Source: Schizophyllum amplum (lineage: Eukaryota > Basidiomycota > Agaricomycetes > Agaricales > Schizophyllaceae). Taken from it: a stretch of 64,000 nt of DNA. The DNA lies in assembly GCA_007026445.1 (NCBI GenBank), contig VDMD01000034.1, positions 1 to 64,000 of the forward strand, in the 5' to 3' direction. Position numbers and translations under genes: made by a program. The stretch's first letter is position 1. Each line of letters opens with the position of its first letter. Positions 31,509-42,760 of this stretch are shown in pieces. Under the pieces are notes generated by a model. That model did not search any database. It was not told where the DNA came from and saw only the letters and a program-made list of their open reading frames with translations.

Positions 31509-31512
31509 AAAA
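31509..31512 (-). terminator. RNA polymerase III T-run after tRNA-Ala
   Basis: On the minus strand a T4 run lies 8 nt past the tRNA 3' end, with a backup T5 run at 31497-31501. This is typical Pol III termination. Confidence 0.7.
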
Positions 31513-31520
31513 GGAGAGAA

Positions 31521-31604
31521 TGGACTTGCTGGGAATTGAACCCAGGACCTTTCGCATATACAATGAGATGCTAAGCGAACGTGCTACCACTGTACCACAA
31601 GCCC
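31521..31604 (-). tRNA. tRNA-Ala (AGC) with a 12-nt intron
   Basis: Folds as acceptor GGGCTTG/CAAGTCC with discriminator A. The third pair is G-U, the identity mark of tRNA-Ala. The anticodon stem TTCGC/GCGAA encloses TTAGCA, a 12-nt insert (31557-31568) just 3' of position 37, and T. The anticodon AGC is at 31570-31572. The T arm contains GGTTCAATTCC, the B box. The D stem has one mismatch. 72 nt without the intron. CCA is not encoded. Confidence 0.93.
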
Positions 31605-31849
31605 ATGAGAAGTCGCTATGTTTTATGGTCAAGACCGCACATGGCCGCAGAGTGTTCGGTGATATCCGGTCGGAGTCTGAACCTTATTTGAGGGCTCTTG
31701 ATCGCTCAACAGAATTTCGTTCCCCCAACAAGACCTCGTCAACGAGAGCGGAAGAAGACTCGGTCCTTCACTACTTTTATTCTAAAGAAAAAGTGTGTAC
31801 TCCACAGAACATATGCAGCGAACAATCGCTAATGAATGCCCGCAGGACC

Positions 31850-32390
31850 ATGTCTGACGCTGGAGACGAAATCCAAGTCGATGCCCCCGAGGTCGAGGTC
31901 TCCCAGGAGGCCCCGAAGGGCAAAATGTCCGTTGAGGACGCCCTCAAGGTACGCACACACACATCTGCCGTGCTTGAACCGGTTACTTACAGGACTACAG
32001 CAAGTTCTCAAGAACGCGCTGATCCACGATGGGCTGGCCCGCGGTCTCCGCGAGTGCGCCAAGGCGCTGGACAAGCGCCAGGCGCATCTGTGCGTGCTTG
32101 TTGAGACTTGCACGGAGGCCGAGTACCTCAAGCTCATTGAGGCGCTCTGCGCTGAGCACAAGATCAACCTGATCAAGGTAAGCGCCCATCACCAGCGCAT
32201 CCGATCGCGTCTGACATCCCCTGCGCAGGTCGGTGACGCCAAGGTCCTCGGTACCTGGGCCGGTCTCTGCAAGATCGACCGTGAGGGCAACCCCCGCAAG
32301 GTCGTCGGCTGCACCTGCGTCGTCGTCAAGGACTACGGTGTCGAGAGCGAGGGTCTTCACGTCCTCCTCGACTACTTCAAGAACCGCTAA
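31850..32390 (+). CDS. RPS12: 40S ribosomal protein S12 (eS12)
   Basis: Structural protein of the small ribosomal subunit. Spliced sequence [14 protein letters not shown]... MSVEDALK, then [64 protein letters not shown], and end [12 protein letters not shown]: a full-length match. Introns follow DALK (31948) and NLIK (32175). A further intron may lie in the 5' UTR, since cgcag (31841-31845) stands four bases before the ATG. The acidic N-terminus is normal for this family. Confidence 0.96.
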
Positions 32391-33339
32391 GCTATTCTGT
32401 GAGTCACCGATCTCTCGTCAATCGCTCTGCCACACATCAACAATATACTTGATGACAAAAAGACTCCCTCTTCCGAGCACTCGTGCTTTGAGGATATCGT
32501 CTATCCGGAATCATTATATACTGTCTGAACACCCTCTGCCATTCACTCATTGCTTTCCGTACACATGCTCATAACCTCTGCCAGATCCATGTAGCATAGG
32601 CGTACATTACCGCTGTAGCTGAATCACAAGCATCTGTGGCATTCTTATTGGCCGATCGTTCTTCCTGCGTGCCTGGTTGGGCCTCTGAGTCGTCACTCCG
32701 GAGGTTTGAGACTGCTCGGGCTGCGCGCGCGGTGGCACTCTCGCGGTTTGGTCTGCGTGTCTCGGAACGGCAAACTACCCGGTTGTAGCTCTGAATGTGG
32801 CGGTCGAGGCGCTTTTGACCGTTGGAGACTTTTGCTGCTCTCAACATAGCTTAGGACAAATGCCCTCCAAGGGCGAGGTAGGTGGTGCGGTAATGGTGCG
32901 CTGGATATTCTGTCAATACCGCCAGGTCTTATGTTCAGCCCGGGGTACCAGCTGTGGCCCAGCGAGACAACAGACGGGCACCTTTCTGGCGTGTACGGGT
33001 AACAAAGTGGACGTTATCATGCAGCCATTACTGACATCGTTTCATGCTTCCTCTTCATTCCATTGATCTTGCGACAGTACGCCTGCCTTGTCAACTCAAG
33101 CACTGAACGTCACGCGCCATTTTTTCCTCCGTCGGGATTTTTGTCTCGTGCGGAGTCTCATTAACATTCGTCCACCGGCCGTGCGTGCACCGGGCATCAG
33201 CCATTTCCCCGTCTCAGATCGAGCGGAAGAAGGGGTCGGTTTTCACGGGTGAGAGGGGCAATATTTATATGGCGGGTTTTCTTTCAAGACCCTTCCTTCT
33301 CTCCACTCACCCCTGCTCACGATAACTTCTGCAACTCAC
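32391..33339. other. 0.95-kb intergenic region
   Basis: RPS12 3' flank and the promoter of the gene at 33340. A 92-codon minus frame (32569-32847) and an 89-codon plus frame (32797-33066) are open, but neither shows a family signal. Confidence 0.5.
33261..33270 (+). promoter_or_regulatory. TATA-like box before the gene at 33340
   Basis: ATATTTATAT lies 70-79 nt before the ATG, followed by a CT-rich stretch (33278-33312) typical of fungal transcription starts. An AGGGG word just upstream (33253-33257) resembles a stress response element. Confidence 0.5.
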
Positions 33340-34107
33340 ATGCCTCCTCCTCATACACGCCAGCCATGCCATCTGTTTGGGGGCGCAAGGGAGGGCTACG
33401 ATCTGGCGCTCCTCATGGATCCGATGTATTCGCCCGAGTCGCAGAACATCACCAGCTTCACTCCCTTCATCGGTGCGGACGGCGAGATGCACGATCCAAA
33501 CTACAGGCATTTCAAGCTCCCGCCCCCCATCGTCGTCGAGCAGCCCAGGAAGGGTAGCCTCACGGAGTCGTACGAAGAGCGGCTGGAGGCTGAGACTCGC
33601 AGCTGGCCGAACGGCGACACCGCGAGCTCCCCCCTGCGCCCCTTCACGCAGACGCAGAAGAGGGAACAGACATATACACCGACATACTATTCAACGCATA
33701 CGTCTTCTCGCCCGTCTACCGGTTCATCCACCTCGAGCACGTCGAGTGCGGGCCGCCGCCTCGGCCGTCTCATTCGCGTGTCCTACCGCACAGATCATTC
33801 GTCGGACGAGGAAGAGTCTGTATTCGATCCATCCACACTCGTCCCATCGCCCCACTACGCCTTCCCCGCCGTATGTCCCAATATGGACGACGATCCCGAT
33901 GCGCGGGAGCACAGTTGCTGGTCGGACGAGTTCGATGACGACGAGCGCGAGCGACGGGCGCGCTCCTTGGCCAGGAGTCCTGGCGAGAGCTTGCGGCAGA
34001 AGGTCCTCGCGGCGCAGCTGGGTCTGCAGTTCACGATGATCAGGACGGAGCGCCGGGTGAAGAAGATGTGGGGGAAAACGAGAAAGAACCAGAAACCGTC
34101 GTGTTGA
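33340..34107 (+). CDS. intronless protein of unknown function, 255 aa
   Basis: Not recognised. Single exon from MPPPHTRQPCHLF to KTRKNQKPSC. The N-terminal part (LMDPMYSPESQNITSFTPFI, MHDPNYRHFKLPPPIVVEQP) looks conserved in composition. A Ser/Thr-rich stretch (33695-33760), an acidic DDDPDARE/DEFDDDERERRARS part and a basic end (RRVKKMWGKTRKNQK) follow. No signal peptide or membrane segment. Codon use fits the window, and the frame has no internal ATG-poor or stop-dense part. Lack of introns together with a TATA box is unusual among its neighbours and may point to inducible expression. Confidence 0.72.
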   Translation: MPPPHTRQPCHLFGGAREGYDLALLMDPMYSPESQNITSFTPFIGADGEMHDPNYRHFKLPPPIVVEQPRKGSLTESYEERLEAETRSWPNGDTASSPLRPFTQTQKREQTYTPTYYSTHTSSRPSTGSSTSSTSSAGRRLGRLIRVSYRTDHSSDEEESVFDPSTLVPSPHYAFPAVCPNMDDDPDAREHSCWSDEFDDDERERRARSLARSPGESLRQKVLAAQLGLQFTMIRTERRVKKMWGKTRKNQKPSC

Positions 34108-34493
34108 AGGGCCAGTACGTGGGTTGAGTGGGTGATGTTTGCGCTTTCGGTCGCTGGCTTGTACCGAACCTGTAGCATAGATCAGAATCATTATGTGCAT
34201 TGCCTTGGTGTTCAACAGAGCTTCACAAGAGTCGCGAAAGAACAGCTCCTGCGAAGACCGCTAGGGGACTGGCGGGCTTTTCATTGATGTGACTAGATTA
34301 CACAGGTGCAGAAGGTTCCGTCGGAGGCCCGAGCGGGTTGCTTGTCCGGGCCAAAAGCCCCAGCGTAGCGACGCCTAGCAGGAGCGCAGCATGATCGGTG
34401 CTGATAATATACAGTGGCTTGTGGGGGAGCCGAGAAATGCAGAGATCTGCATTGCGAAGCTATAGGTGGTCCACAGGACACAGAGAAGCACAC
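34108..34493. other. gap downstream of RPB10
   Basis: Contains, on the minus strand, an open stretch that would end in a hydrophobic segment AALLLGVATLGLLA and TEPSAPV-stop (about 34305-34405) without a start codon of its own. See findings. Confidence 0.4.
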
Positions 34494-34897
34494 CTAGCCC
34501 TCCATCATACCCTGTGGTCTCCTGTCCCGCGTCTGCCTCTCATGCGCTGTGAGATATGTTCAGTCATCGTAGTTTGCTCAAGTACGCATGCACGCTTACG
34601 GTTGTAGTGCAACAACTTCTCGATCAAATCGACATGGGTGAGGACCATACGCCTGCAGCAGTATCGCCTCAAGTTCAGCTGGTCCAGCGCATCACTAGAT
34701 ATAAGATCCGTCAGCAAAAGGTGTATGATACAGTGAAGCAGCACGCACCCTTCAGATACGTTTTCTGCCAACAAGCGAACGTATGTGCCCCACTTGTCCC
34801 CAACGACCTTGCCGCACGAGAAACAGCGCACTGGGATAATCTGACATTCACGAGGTCAGAGAGGATACATCGAGTACCCCAACGCCCAGCGTACCAT
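34494..34897 (-). CDS. RPB10: RNA polymerase subunit RPB10 (RPABC5)
   Basis: Small zinc-binding subunit shared by RNA polymerases I, II and III. Spliced protein [22 protein letters not shown] ... [34 protein letters not shown] is an almost exact family match, with the CxxC and CC zinc ligands. Exon 1 is the ATG alone (34895-34897). The first intron runs to about 34845, the second lies near 34720-34750, and a third follows HYN. The last exon adds [16 protein letters not shown], about 10 residues longer than usual. Confidence 0.95.
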
Positions 34898-35087
34898 TGT
34901 AAAGGCGCTGTCGCAACGGTGGCGAACAAAGTGAAGATGCTGATTTGAGAGAACAAGGGAGAATTTTTGTGGCGTTAGCAATCCCTCGGACCTCGGGTCA
35001 CAGTGAGTCACGCACAAAATAGGCGCCGGTCACTCCGTTCGAACTTGAACTCACCATCATGTGTTCTGCATAAAATCAGACGCATCA

Positions 35088-37053
35088 ATGTCAACTGGCC
35101 GGCTTAGGCCCATTGCGCCAATATCCTCACAGGATTTTGCGCGGTATATTCGTGCATGCCTACCAAATACCGCATGCGACACCATAGGTTCGTGCTGCAG
35201 TTGCCGACGCGACCAGCGCTCATATTTTCCTAGTCGTCGCCAATTCGGGCGGCCCTGACTCGACTTGCCTCCTATTCCTGCTGGACCGCTACGTGAAAGA
35301 ACATGAACGCGTTCAGCCGCGCCGCGTCGTGTCCTGGTCAGTGGACCACAACCTCCAGCCAGACTCCGCGGGATGGATAGCCCACACCTCGAAGTTCGCC
35401 GCGTCCCTCGGGATCAAGCATCTCTCGTCCAAAATTGAATGGGGGGCCTCTGGCTTTCCTGCAAAACCTGAGTCGGGCGGCAAACTCGAGCTCGCGGCAC
35501 GCAATGCACGATACGCCCTACTCTATAAGGCCTTGGGCGACGCGAAGGCCGGCATTGCTGCGTTTGGGCACCATGCGGACGACCAGGTCGAGACTGCAAT
35601 TCTACGCGCGCTGAAAGGCTCTTCTGAGCTCGGGCTGGCAGGTATGAAACCTTTTCGCCGCTTCGGAATGGGTGTTGGCTTCGGTGGCATGCGCAAATGG
35701 ATCGTTCGACCGCTCCTTGAAGTCAGCAAGGTACGTGTAATTGCCCGAACGCATATTATGTTAATTGAATTTACCTAGGACAGGATTCTTGCAACGTGTG
35801 ACGAGCACAAGCTTGACTACGTTGTCGACTCGACCAATTTCCAGCCAGAGCTGACCTTGCGCAACGCAATTCGAAAAGCGGTTGAAGACAGAGATGTAGC
35901 ACACGTTGGTCGTTTGTCATTTCCTGCCCATACTTAGACTGATTCGCCCTCAGATAACACGTTTCGATTCTTCACTGACTGTGGATACTATAGAAGAGCG
36001 AATTAGGGCCCTATCTCTGTCATTGGATGTCCGGCAAGGTGCGCAAGCGCTTCGGGACACTGTGCGAAACATCGTACACAACGTACGCTCAATAGAGGAA
36101 GAGAGTGCGTACTCAGATCTTCAGCAGGCTGCGTGCATGCAACAGCTATTCATTGCCTGCTAGGAATATGTGGCACTGATCGTCGTTTCTCAACAGCCGA
36201 CGACGCTCTGCACCACTGCACCCTTCCCTCGCCCGACGGCGCCGTCGTCCTCTCTGCCGCTAGACTACGTACCGTCACCGACCCGCTCGTGCAGCTCAGC
36301 CTCGTGACCCGCGTCCTGCGCTACGCGTCTCCGCACCCATGGGGTAGCCTGAAAGCCGAGGCGAACAGGCAGCAGCGCAGCCTGCACCAGATACGCGACA
36401 AGATCTTTGGCTTGAGTGCAGAGCGCCCCGCGCGCTTCTCAGCCGGGGCGGACGTCTTGTGGACGCCAGCGCTGGCGACGAGGAAGGGCATCAAGTTGCC
36501 CGGTCTTCCCCAGTTAGCGAACGCTGAAATCACCGGCCGCGATGCTCAGGAGGTCTGGGTGGCTTCCCGGGCACCACCTATACGACGACCAGGCGCACAA
36601 CCCAGCGAGGAAAGCGCCATCAGAATGAACATTACCTCGCACTTGAGGGACCCTCACTCAGAGGTGGACATTCTGTTCGACAACCGGTTCCTGGTGTCCA
36701 TACGCGGGGGAACAAATGAACGGAGACGGTTGGCTGCGCTGGTCAAAAACCGATATGGAGGACAGGCGACGACCGGGAGCACCGATGCGGCGCCTTCGGA
36801 AGGCGACACGGTGTGGATTATGGCGCGGGGGCGGTATCATCAGCCATTCATTTTTGCGATGGGCCCTGGAGTGTTTACGCCGCAATGGCCGGGATGTACT
36901 GTCGACCCGCGGGTGCCCGGAGCCATGGTGTTCAGAACATATATCGACCCCCCAGAGGAAGAAGGGATAGTGCCGCCGCGACCACTCAATAGGACGACTT
37001 CTGCCCAAGGTGGGCGCCAATGGGTGCGCATGCGGTGGATCCGGCCTTTGTAG
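35088..37053 (+). CDS. TILS: TilS-type tRNA(Ile)-lysidine synthase, probably mitochondrial
   Basis: Converts C34 of the CAU-anticodon tRNA-Ile to lysidine, in fungi for mitochondrial translation. The PP-loop SGGPDS (35243-35260) follows an intron whose acceptor (ccttag) joins to [14 protein letters not shown]. Further motifs: [80 protein letters not shown]. The C-terminal half (36180-37053) has [12 protein letters not shown] and ends [12 protein letters not shown]. It is longer than bacterial TilS and poorly conserved. Start at [17 protein letters not shown]; no obvious transit peptide beyond this. Introns lie near 35195, 35731, 35905 and 36160. Confidence 0.85.
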
Positions 37054-37321
37054 CGCCGCAATTCCCAGTCGGTCTTTCACGTCACTGAAGTGTCACTGCG
37101 GGCGAAATCAACACGATGTTTGCGCATAATGGGAGGCACTGGGAACTAGTATAGGTACATAAGCTAAGGTAGAGCGGACGGGAACATACAACGGATGAGC
37201 ACAGGAACGTATAACGGATGTAGACGGACGAACGGAGCACTGAATAATATACGCGGATAAGTCAGGGTGGTCAGCCAGTATCGAATGCGGGGGTGAAGGG
37301 GGAACCGGACCAGGCAAGCCG

Positions 37322-38459
37322 CTACCCCGCTTGCTGAAGCTCCTCGAACTTGGCTCTTGCCATGCGGATATTCAGCTTGATCGCGGCCGTCTCTGCTTGG
37401 GGCAGTCAGCAAAGGAAGAGGCGATAACAAGAGGGAAACGCACCGACGCCGGCTCCGTGGCAGATGACGAGCACATAGGTATTGCGCGTCATCTCGTCTA
37501 GCACCGCGGTAAACTCGGCCAGGTCGAGCTCTAGGGCGCAGAATTCGGAGCGGACGCGCGAGAGGGAATGCTTGAACTGCTTGATAAGCGCTGAGGTCTG
37601 CTCGTAGCGCGTGCCAGGCATGGAGGCGGGACTTGGCGCAGAGGCTGATGGTGTGGTGGAAGTTGCGATTACGAGGAAGGTGGTGCGCTCGAAGAGAACG
37701 ACCTCGGTCGCGCTACATGCGCGCGCAAAGGTCGTCAGATGCTTGGAGAGCGTTGGTGCATTCGGGATCAGTGTATGCACTATGCTCGACCAGGCCTGGG
37801 GGGCATGCGTGATCAGCAATGCATTGACAGCGCGCGGGTTCAGCGTACCTTGTAGAGGCTCTCGTCGTAAATGCTCGTCCCGAAGACCTCCGCCTCGCCC
37901 TCCTGCCAACCCATATCCGAGGCCTTGCCGACAAGCTCAGCTCGCCTCTTCACAAGCGCCTCCTCCCGCTCGTGCTCCTTCCCCACCAGATCCATCTTAT
38001 GGACCAGCAGAAACACGCGTGCGTCCGCCGAGTACGTGCGCACGCTCTCCATGCAGTCCTCCCAGTACAGCAGATCCTTCTCCCGCTCGCGCGACTCGAC
38101 GTCGAAGACGTAGATGAGCACGCCGACGGAGGAGAAGATGGTCGCCTTCTGCGTGGAGAGATAGGAGTCCATGAAGGCGTCCTGGCCGCCGCAGTCCCAA
38201 AGGTTGAGGATGAGATCGTTCAGGAAGCGGACGTGGTTCTGTTCGACGTCGATGGTCGCACCGAGTCGAGAGGTCATGGAGGCGGGGTTGTTAGAACTGG
38301 GTGGGATGTGAGGGGTGCCCCTGGCTGCTGGAGCGGCCAACGCACAAGATGAGGGAGCGCATCGAGGTCTTCCCCGACCCGGACGCGCCCATGAGCAACA
38401 CCTGCGCCAGTCAGCAGGCGAACATGGAGCGATTGGTGTCCACTGACCTTTTTCTTCAT
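37322..38459 (-). CDS. GTR1: Rag-family GTPase GTR1 (RagA/B type)
   Basis: Vacuolar GTPase that signals amino acids to TORC1. The first exon is 12 nt (MKKK). A 47-nt intron joins to VLLMGASGSGKTSM, the P-loop, and another joins RSLIL to FSNNPASMTSRLGATIDVEQNHVRFL. Next come LNLWDCGGQDAFMDSYL (switch II/G3), GVLIYVFDVES, and VFLLVHKMDLV (the HKMD guanine motif). The roadblock-like C-terminal half follows (TYEQTSALIKQFKHSL..., ending IRMARAKFEELQQAG). Stop at 37322-37324. Convergent with TILS (268 bp). Confidence 0.95.
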
Positions 38460-38972
38460 GACTGAATTCCTTCTAGCCTCTCAGTCTTTTGTTTTGGCTC
38501 GTCAAGAGCGTTTAGCGAGGGGAGTACATACGAGAGGTGGTGGACGATGCAAGAGACGCGGGCCGCCGGGCCGGTCACCAACAGCGGTAATGGTCGCTGC
38601 GACGCTGTCAATCTGAGAGACTGAGAGTCCAGCATTTCCTTCCAATCCACACCGTTAAACGCACTACAAACATAGATATATAGCCGCACGTACTAGGTAC
38701 ATAAGTATGTATAACACAAATATTTTTGACGAGCGGGAATTATGTAGCAGAGGCGACGAAGCGGGTATGGGTCACTGGGCTACAGGAAGATGGTACGAAG
38801 CGGTAGGCAGGGCATGGCAGTATGTCCGCAGGCGACAGATCCCTGCCACTAGGTCGCGGTTCGATGCAGATTCAGCGCACAGTATAGGGTGAGGAGGTAG
38901 GAGGCTTAGGGTGGGTGGAAGGGAACTATGGGGGGATCGCGTCGCACCAGCGTAGGAGATGAGGTAAACCGT
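38460..38972. other. gap between GTR1 start and VCX1 end
   Basis: GTR1 promoter and exchanger 3' flank. No gene seen. Confidence 0.55.
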
Positions 38973-41055
38973 TTATGACACCCAGACTGTGCGACGGCGG
39001 TTAGTTGCGATAAAATTGGCTAGAACAGAACTACTCACAGGAGAGCGCGATAACGATGTACAGGGTGACCAACCTGCGGAAAGAACTCGTTAGTAAAGCG
39101 CAAATAGTCCGCGCAGCAGTTCCGGCATACATGAGACCCTCCATGTAGTTCGACTTTCCGTCCCTGCAAGAAATTAGTATCGGGTCCTTGAGCAGCGATG
39201 GGATAACGTACTGGATGAGTGTGTTCACCAAGAACACAGACACGAAGAGAATGATGGTCTGCCAGTATTGTCAGTATAGTAGCAACTCCTGCTTTGCTGC
39301 TGCTCACCTCGTAGTTCTCAAAGTACAGCGTCAGCTCGTGGCCAGAGCTGCGCGGGGTGGTAAGTCAGATGAACACAAATTATCTTCGAATGCTCACATC
39401 CAACCAACGATAACCATAAGGGGGACGACAAAGGTCGCGATTTGCTGAAGGCGTGCGTCAGCAGAGCGATCTAAGAAGGGCTATGTAAACTTACGATCGA
39501 GCTACCAACACAGATGCCGATGGAGAGTTCCATCTGACCCTTCAATGCCATCCATATAGATGTCACATGCTCGGCCGCGTTTGCCTGTGAATGCATTTGG
39601 TGAACGTTCGGGAAGGATTTGTGGCAATTAGTACTGACCACAATGGGAAGCAGGATGAGACCAATGAAAGGTTTCGGAATGTGGTAACGCTCGGCGGTTT
39701 CCTCGATGGACGCGACGACTGAAAGGCATCAGATGAAGCAGGTACTGGAAAAAAGGCTTGCAACGAACGATAATCAGCGCAGAAGGACGTGACAACTGTG
39801 GTAAGCAGGAGCCTATCGGGCTGTTTCAGTGAATGATGGAATGGAATGCGGACAGTTCTTACGCAGAAGATGCAGCAACAACGCTCATCTTGTTCTCCTC
39901 CTCCTCACCCTCAGGCGCTTCAAAGAGGTGCGCGTGCGACTTGAGCTGTGCACCTCGTCAGTCTCGCGATCAAGACGGAGTCGGTAATTCAAACTTGCCT
40001 GGAAGTACAAATACGCCACGTAGACGCCCAAAAGCAAGATGGCGGTACCGCGCGAGATGATGAGGATGCCGATTTGGGTCTCAGAATCCGACGTCGAGCT
40101 AGTCGACTTGGTGCTATGGTATGCGGCCGGGATGACAAGGGCTGCAAGGGCGTCGGTTGACTGGGGTTTGTAGCACAAGACGCAGACGTACTGATACCGG
40201 CCAGCGTCATCAACTGGTCATACAAGTTAGTAAGGCCGAGTATGAATATGTGTGGCAGCAGCATACCGAGCTGGAACTGTATATATTCAGGGTTAGTTAG
40301 TAGAGCTCGTGAGATGAAGGGGGTTAGACGTACGCCTGGGCCGCCGTTACTTGGAAGTTGCTCTCACTGAACTTGCAGCCAGCTGTGCACCCGGTTAGTG
40401 TAGGCAGACAAAGTACAATCGGGCGCTAACCAGCAAGGAAGGTGCATCCCAACACGAGGAGGATGTTAGACAAGATAGAGCCCAGCATCTGAGAGACGCG
40501 TGAGTGTGAGAGAACGGGGGTGTACTTTGATGCCGTACCGAGGTCTGGACAATGCGAAGCTCCCCTAAAGAATGGTGAGTGACAAGACGAATATGAGGCG
40601 CGCGCTACGTACCCTGAAGCAGGGCAGCTATGCCGACGATGATCTCCACAGCGTTGCCAAACGACGCGTTCAACAGGCCAGCCAGGGTCTGACCCAGCTT
40701 GGACGACATTTGGTCCGTAGCATCACCAAGAAGCTAAGGACTGCGCGTCAGAGACAAACAGGGGCAACACTCCCCTGACGCACCTTCGCCAAAGGAATGA
40801 TAGCAATGAAGCTGAAGCTGAAGCGCAGCGCCGCATCCCAGTGGATGTGGTGCGAGATGAAGCTCAGGGGATGAAGATGAGGAGGACGTTGAGCCAGGAG
40901 CCAAAGATGAAGTGCTTGTACGACGCGGCCCAGGACGGCTCGCCCTCAGCCTTGAAGAACGCAGTGGCCTTTTGCTTGAACGTCCGCGGCGGCTCCAGGA
41001 GCTGCTCGCTGCCATTTGGAAGCAGCGGGCTTCGTTCAGACGGCGGAGGAGACAT
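38973..41055 (-). CDS. VCX1: vacuolar Ca2+/H+ exchanger (CAX family)
   Basis: Moves Ca2+ into the vacuole in exchange for protons. The cytosolic N-terminus MSPPPSERSPLLPN has a dileucine-type sorting signal, followed by GSWLNVLLIFIPLSFISHHI. The two signature alpha-repeats are [32 protein letters not shown] (40480-40680) and ANAAEHVTSIWMALKGQMELSIGICVGSSIQIA (39490-39640). They are separated by several membrane segments and an acidic loop (EAPEGEEEENKMS). The last intron (GTGAGT donor) joins LS to FWVS-stop at 38973-38978. About eleven membrane segments and about 11 short introns. Confidence 0.92.
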
Positions 41056-41502
41056 AACGAGATGGTGGCAGGAAGAAGGAAGGGAAGATAGTCGGATGGG
41101 AACAAGGGGACTTCAAGGTTGGGAATGAATCGCGTAGGCGCTCGCCGCTGGGCTGTGCTGTTGACGTAGCCACGTGCGGACCGATCTCCCGACGTCAGTG
41201 GCACAAGTTGAACTTGAGCTCAACGGTCATAATGCGTGAGGCCACCCAGTATATGTTCTGCACGCCCACCTATGTCAATCTTGACGGCTAGTATTTCTGA
41301 AGATTTTCTACTGGCCCTCTGCACTGCAATAATAATGGTCGGATGGCCGCAAAGTACACAGACTTGGCTGGTCTTGGAAGCTGTAGAGCCGCACGGAGAC
41401 CTCGTGCTCTCCGCACTCTGGCGCTAGCCAAAAGGGTCATACACAGCCTCCAATCGGTCACCGGTCACTGATGCGATAACAAACCTGGGTACGTTGCGTC
41501 TA
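41056..41502. other. gap between VCX1 start and phosphatase end
   Basis: VCX1 promoter and 3' flank of the next gene. No gene seen. Confidence 0.55.
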
Positions 41503-42291
41503 TCATCCTCGCGCCATCTCGTCCGCACTCGCCTGCAGAACCTCCACACCCTCCGCTCTCTCCAGATGCCCCGCATCCGAGCAACGCACAACTACGCCCC
41601 GCACTTTCCCATCCACTGCCCTGCTCACCTCTATCGTCGTGATAGACGCGTTCAAGATCCGGCTCTGCGTCGACACGCCGGACGCCACGCTCGCGCGCCC
41701 ATTGTTGAGCAGCGCTTTCACTAACATCGAGATGAACCCGCCGTGCGATACCACCAGCGCTTTGAACGGCGACGCGTCTGGCGACTTGGCTGGCGCCACG
41801 ATGTATTGGTCCCACCAGGCCAAGGCGCGTCCTGCCACCTTCGAGTGCGGCTCCATGGACGGGTCGTCATCTGTGCTGATTCGCGTGCCCACTTGCTTGC
41901 CCTGGAGCTGTCCTAAATGCTGCAAATTCAAATTAGCGGAGGGCTTCCTCGGGTTGCGAGAAAAACTCACTCTCTCTCGAAGCGCCTCGTCCTCGATAAG
42001 CTGAACGCCCTCATGTTTTTCGAGGATAGCCTTCGCGGTCTAAATAACGTATATCAGCTTCCCATTTCTTTGAATACATATGATAGTACAACCACCGACC
42101 TCTCTTGCCCTACTCAGATCACTGCTGTATGCTCTATCCAAATCAATATCACGCATCGCGTCTGCCACCAGGCGCGCTTGTTGCCTCCCCGTCTCGTTCA
42201 ACTGCGTATCCATATGCCCTTGCATGATCATCTTGAGGTTCTCCTCTGTCTCCCCATGGCGCACGATATAAACGGTGGCCAGCGGCGACAT
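41503..42291 (-). CDS. histidine phosphatase (phosphoglycerate mutase-like)
   Basis: Phosphohydrolase of the histidine phosphatase superfamily. The substrate is not set by sequence; fructose-2,6-bisphosphatase- and TIGAR-like members look like this. MSPLATVYIVRHGETEENL carries the RHG nucleophile motif. Then come QLNETGRQQARLVADAM, YSSDLSRARETA across an intron, LRERHLGQLQGK across another intron, and FKALVVSHGGFISML with the second catalytic His. The end, from ITTIEVSRAVDGKVRGVVVRCSD to ADEMARG, is variable. Start chosen at 42291 because MSPLATVYIVRHGE matches family starts. Confidence 0.85.
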
Positions 42292-42760
42292 GGCTGCAAG
42301 GAATGCATGCGACGCCGATGCTATCGATTGCACTGTCATACATGGCTCCAAACAAGCGTACACAATCTCCAATGAGAGTTCCGTTGGTCGACCGTGACAC
42401 TGTACATCTTGGTCTCGGACGGAAGCCTCGATACTGTTACAAGAAATGGAGGCAGTATTCGTCTGCGCCCTACGCGCTGGGGTGGTACCATTCGTAGCTT
42501 CATCTTGGTGGCTGCACCGCCAGAGGCGCGAGCGCTCTCAGATTGTACGCCGTCTACCGGGTGTTACTCGCGTAACGAATCCTGGACATGCATGTCAGCC
42601 ACCTAGGGAATCCTCGTTAGCACGTACGTATACTGCTCGCAAGCAATCCCTCACATAAGCCATATGGAGGCAGTCCAGGACACAGCGTCGTACGGCGTAC
42701 GATGGCACGTACCCGCCTCCCGAGCGGTCTTCGCAAGCACCGTAGTCGCATGTCCATTCG
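42292..42760. other. gap between phosphatase start and TRS23 end
   Basis: Promoter of the phosphatase. Short open frames only, none supported. Confidence 0.55.

Noticed and set aside
32569..32847. 92-codon minus-strand frame
   Set aside because: No family signal, no supported start context or introns; left as intergenic.
42394..42658. Overlapping plus-strand frames upstream of the histidine phosphatase
   Set aside because: Three short frames overlap with no family signal; this is the promoter region of the minus-strand gene.
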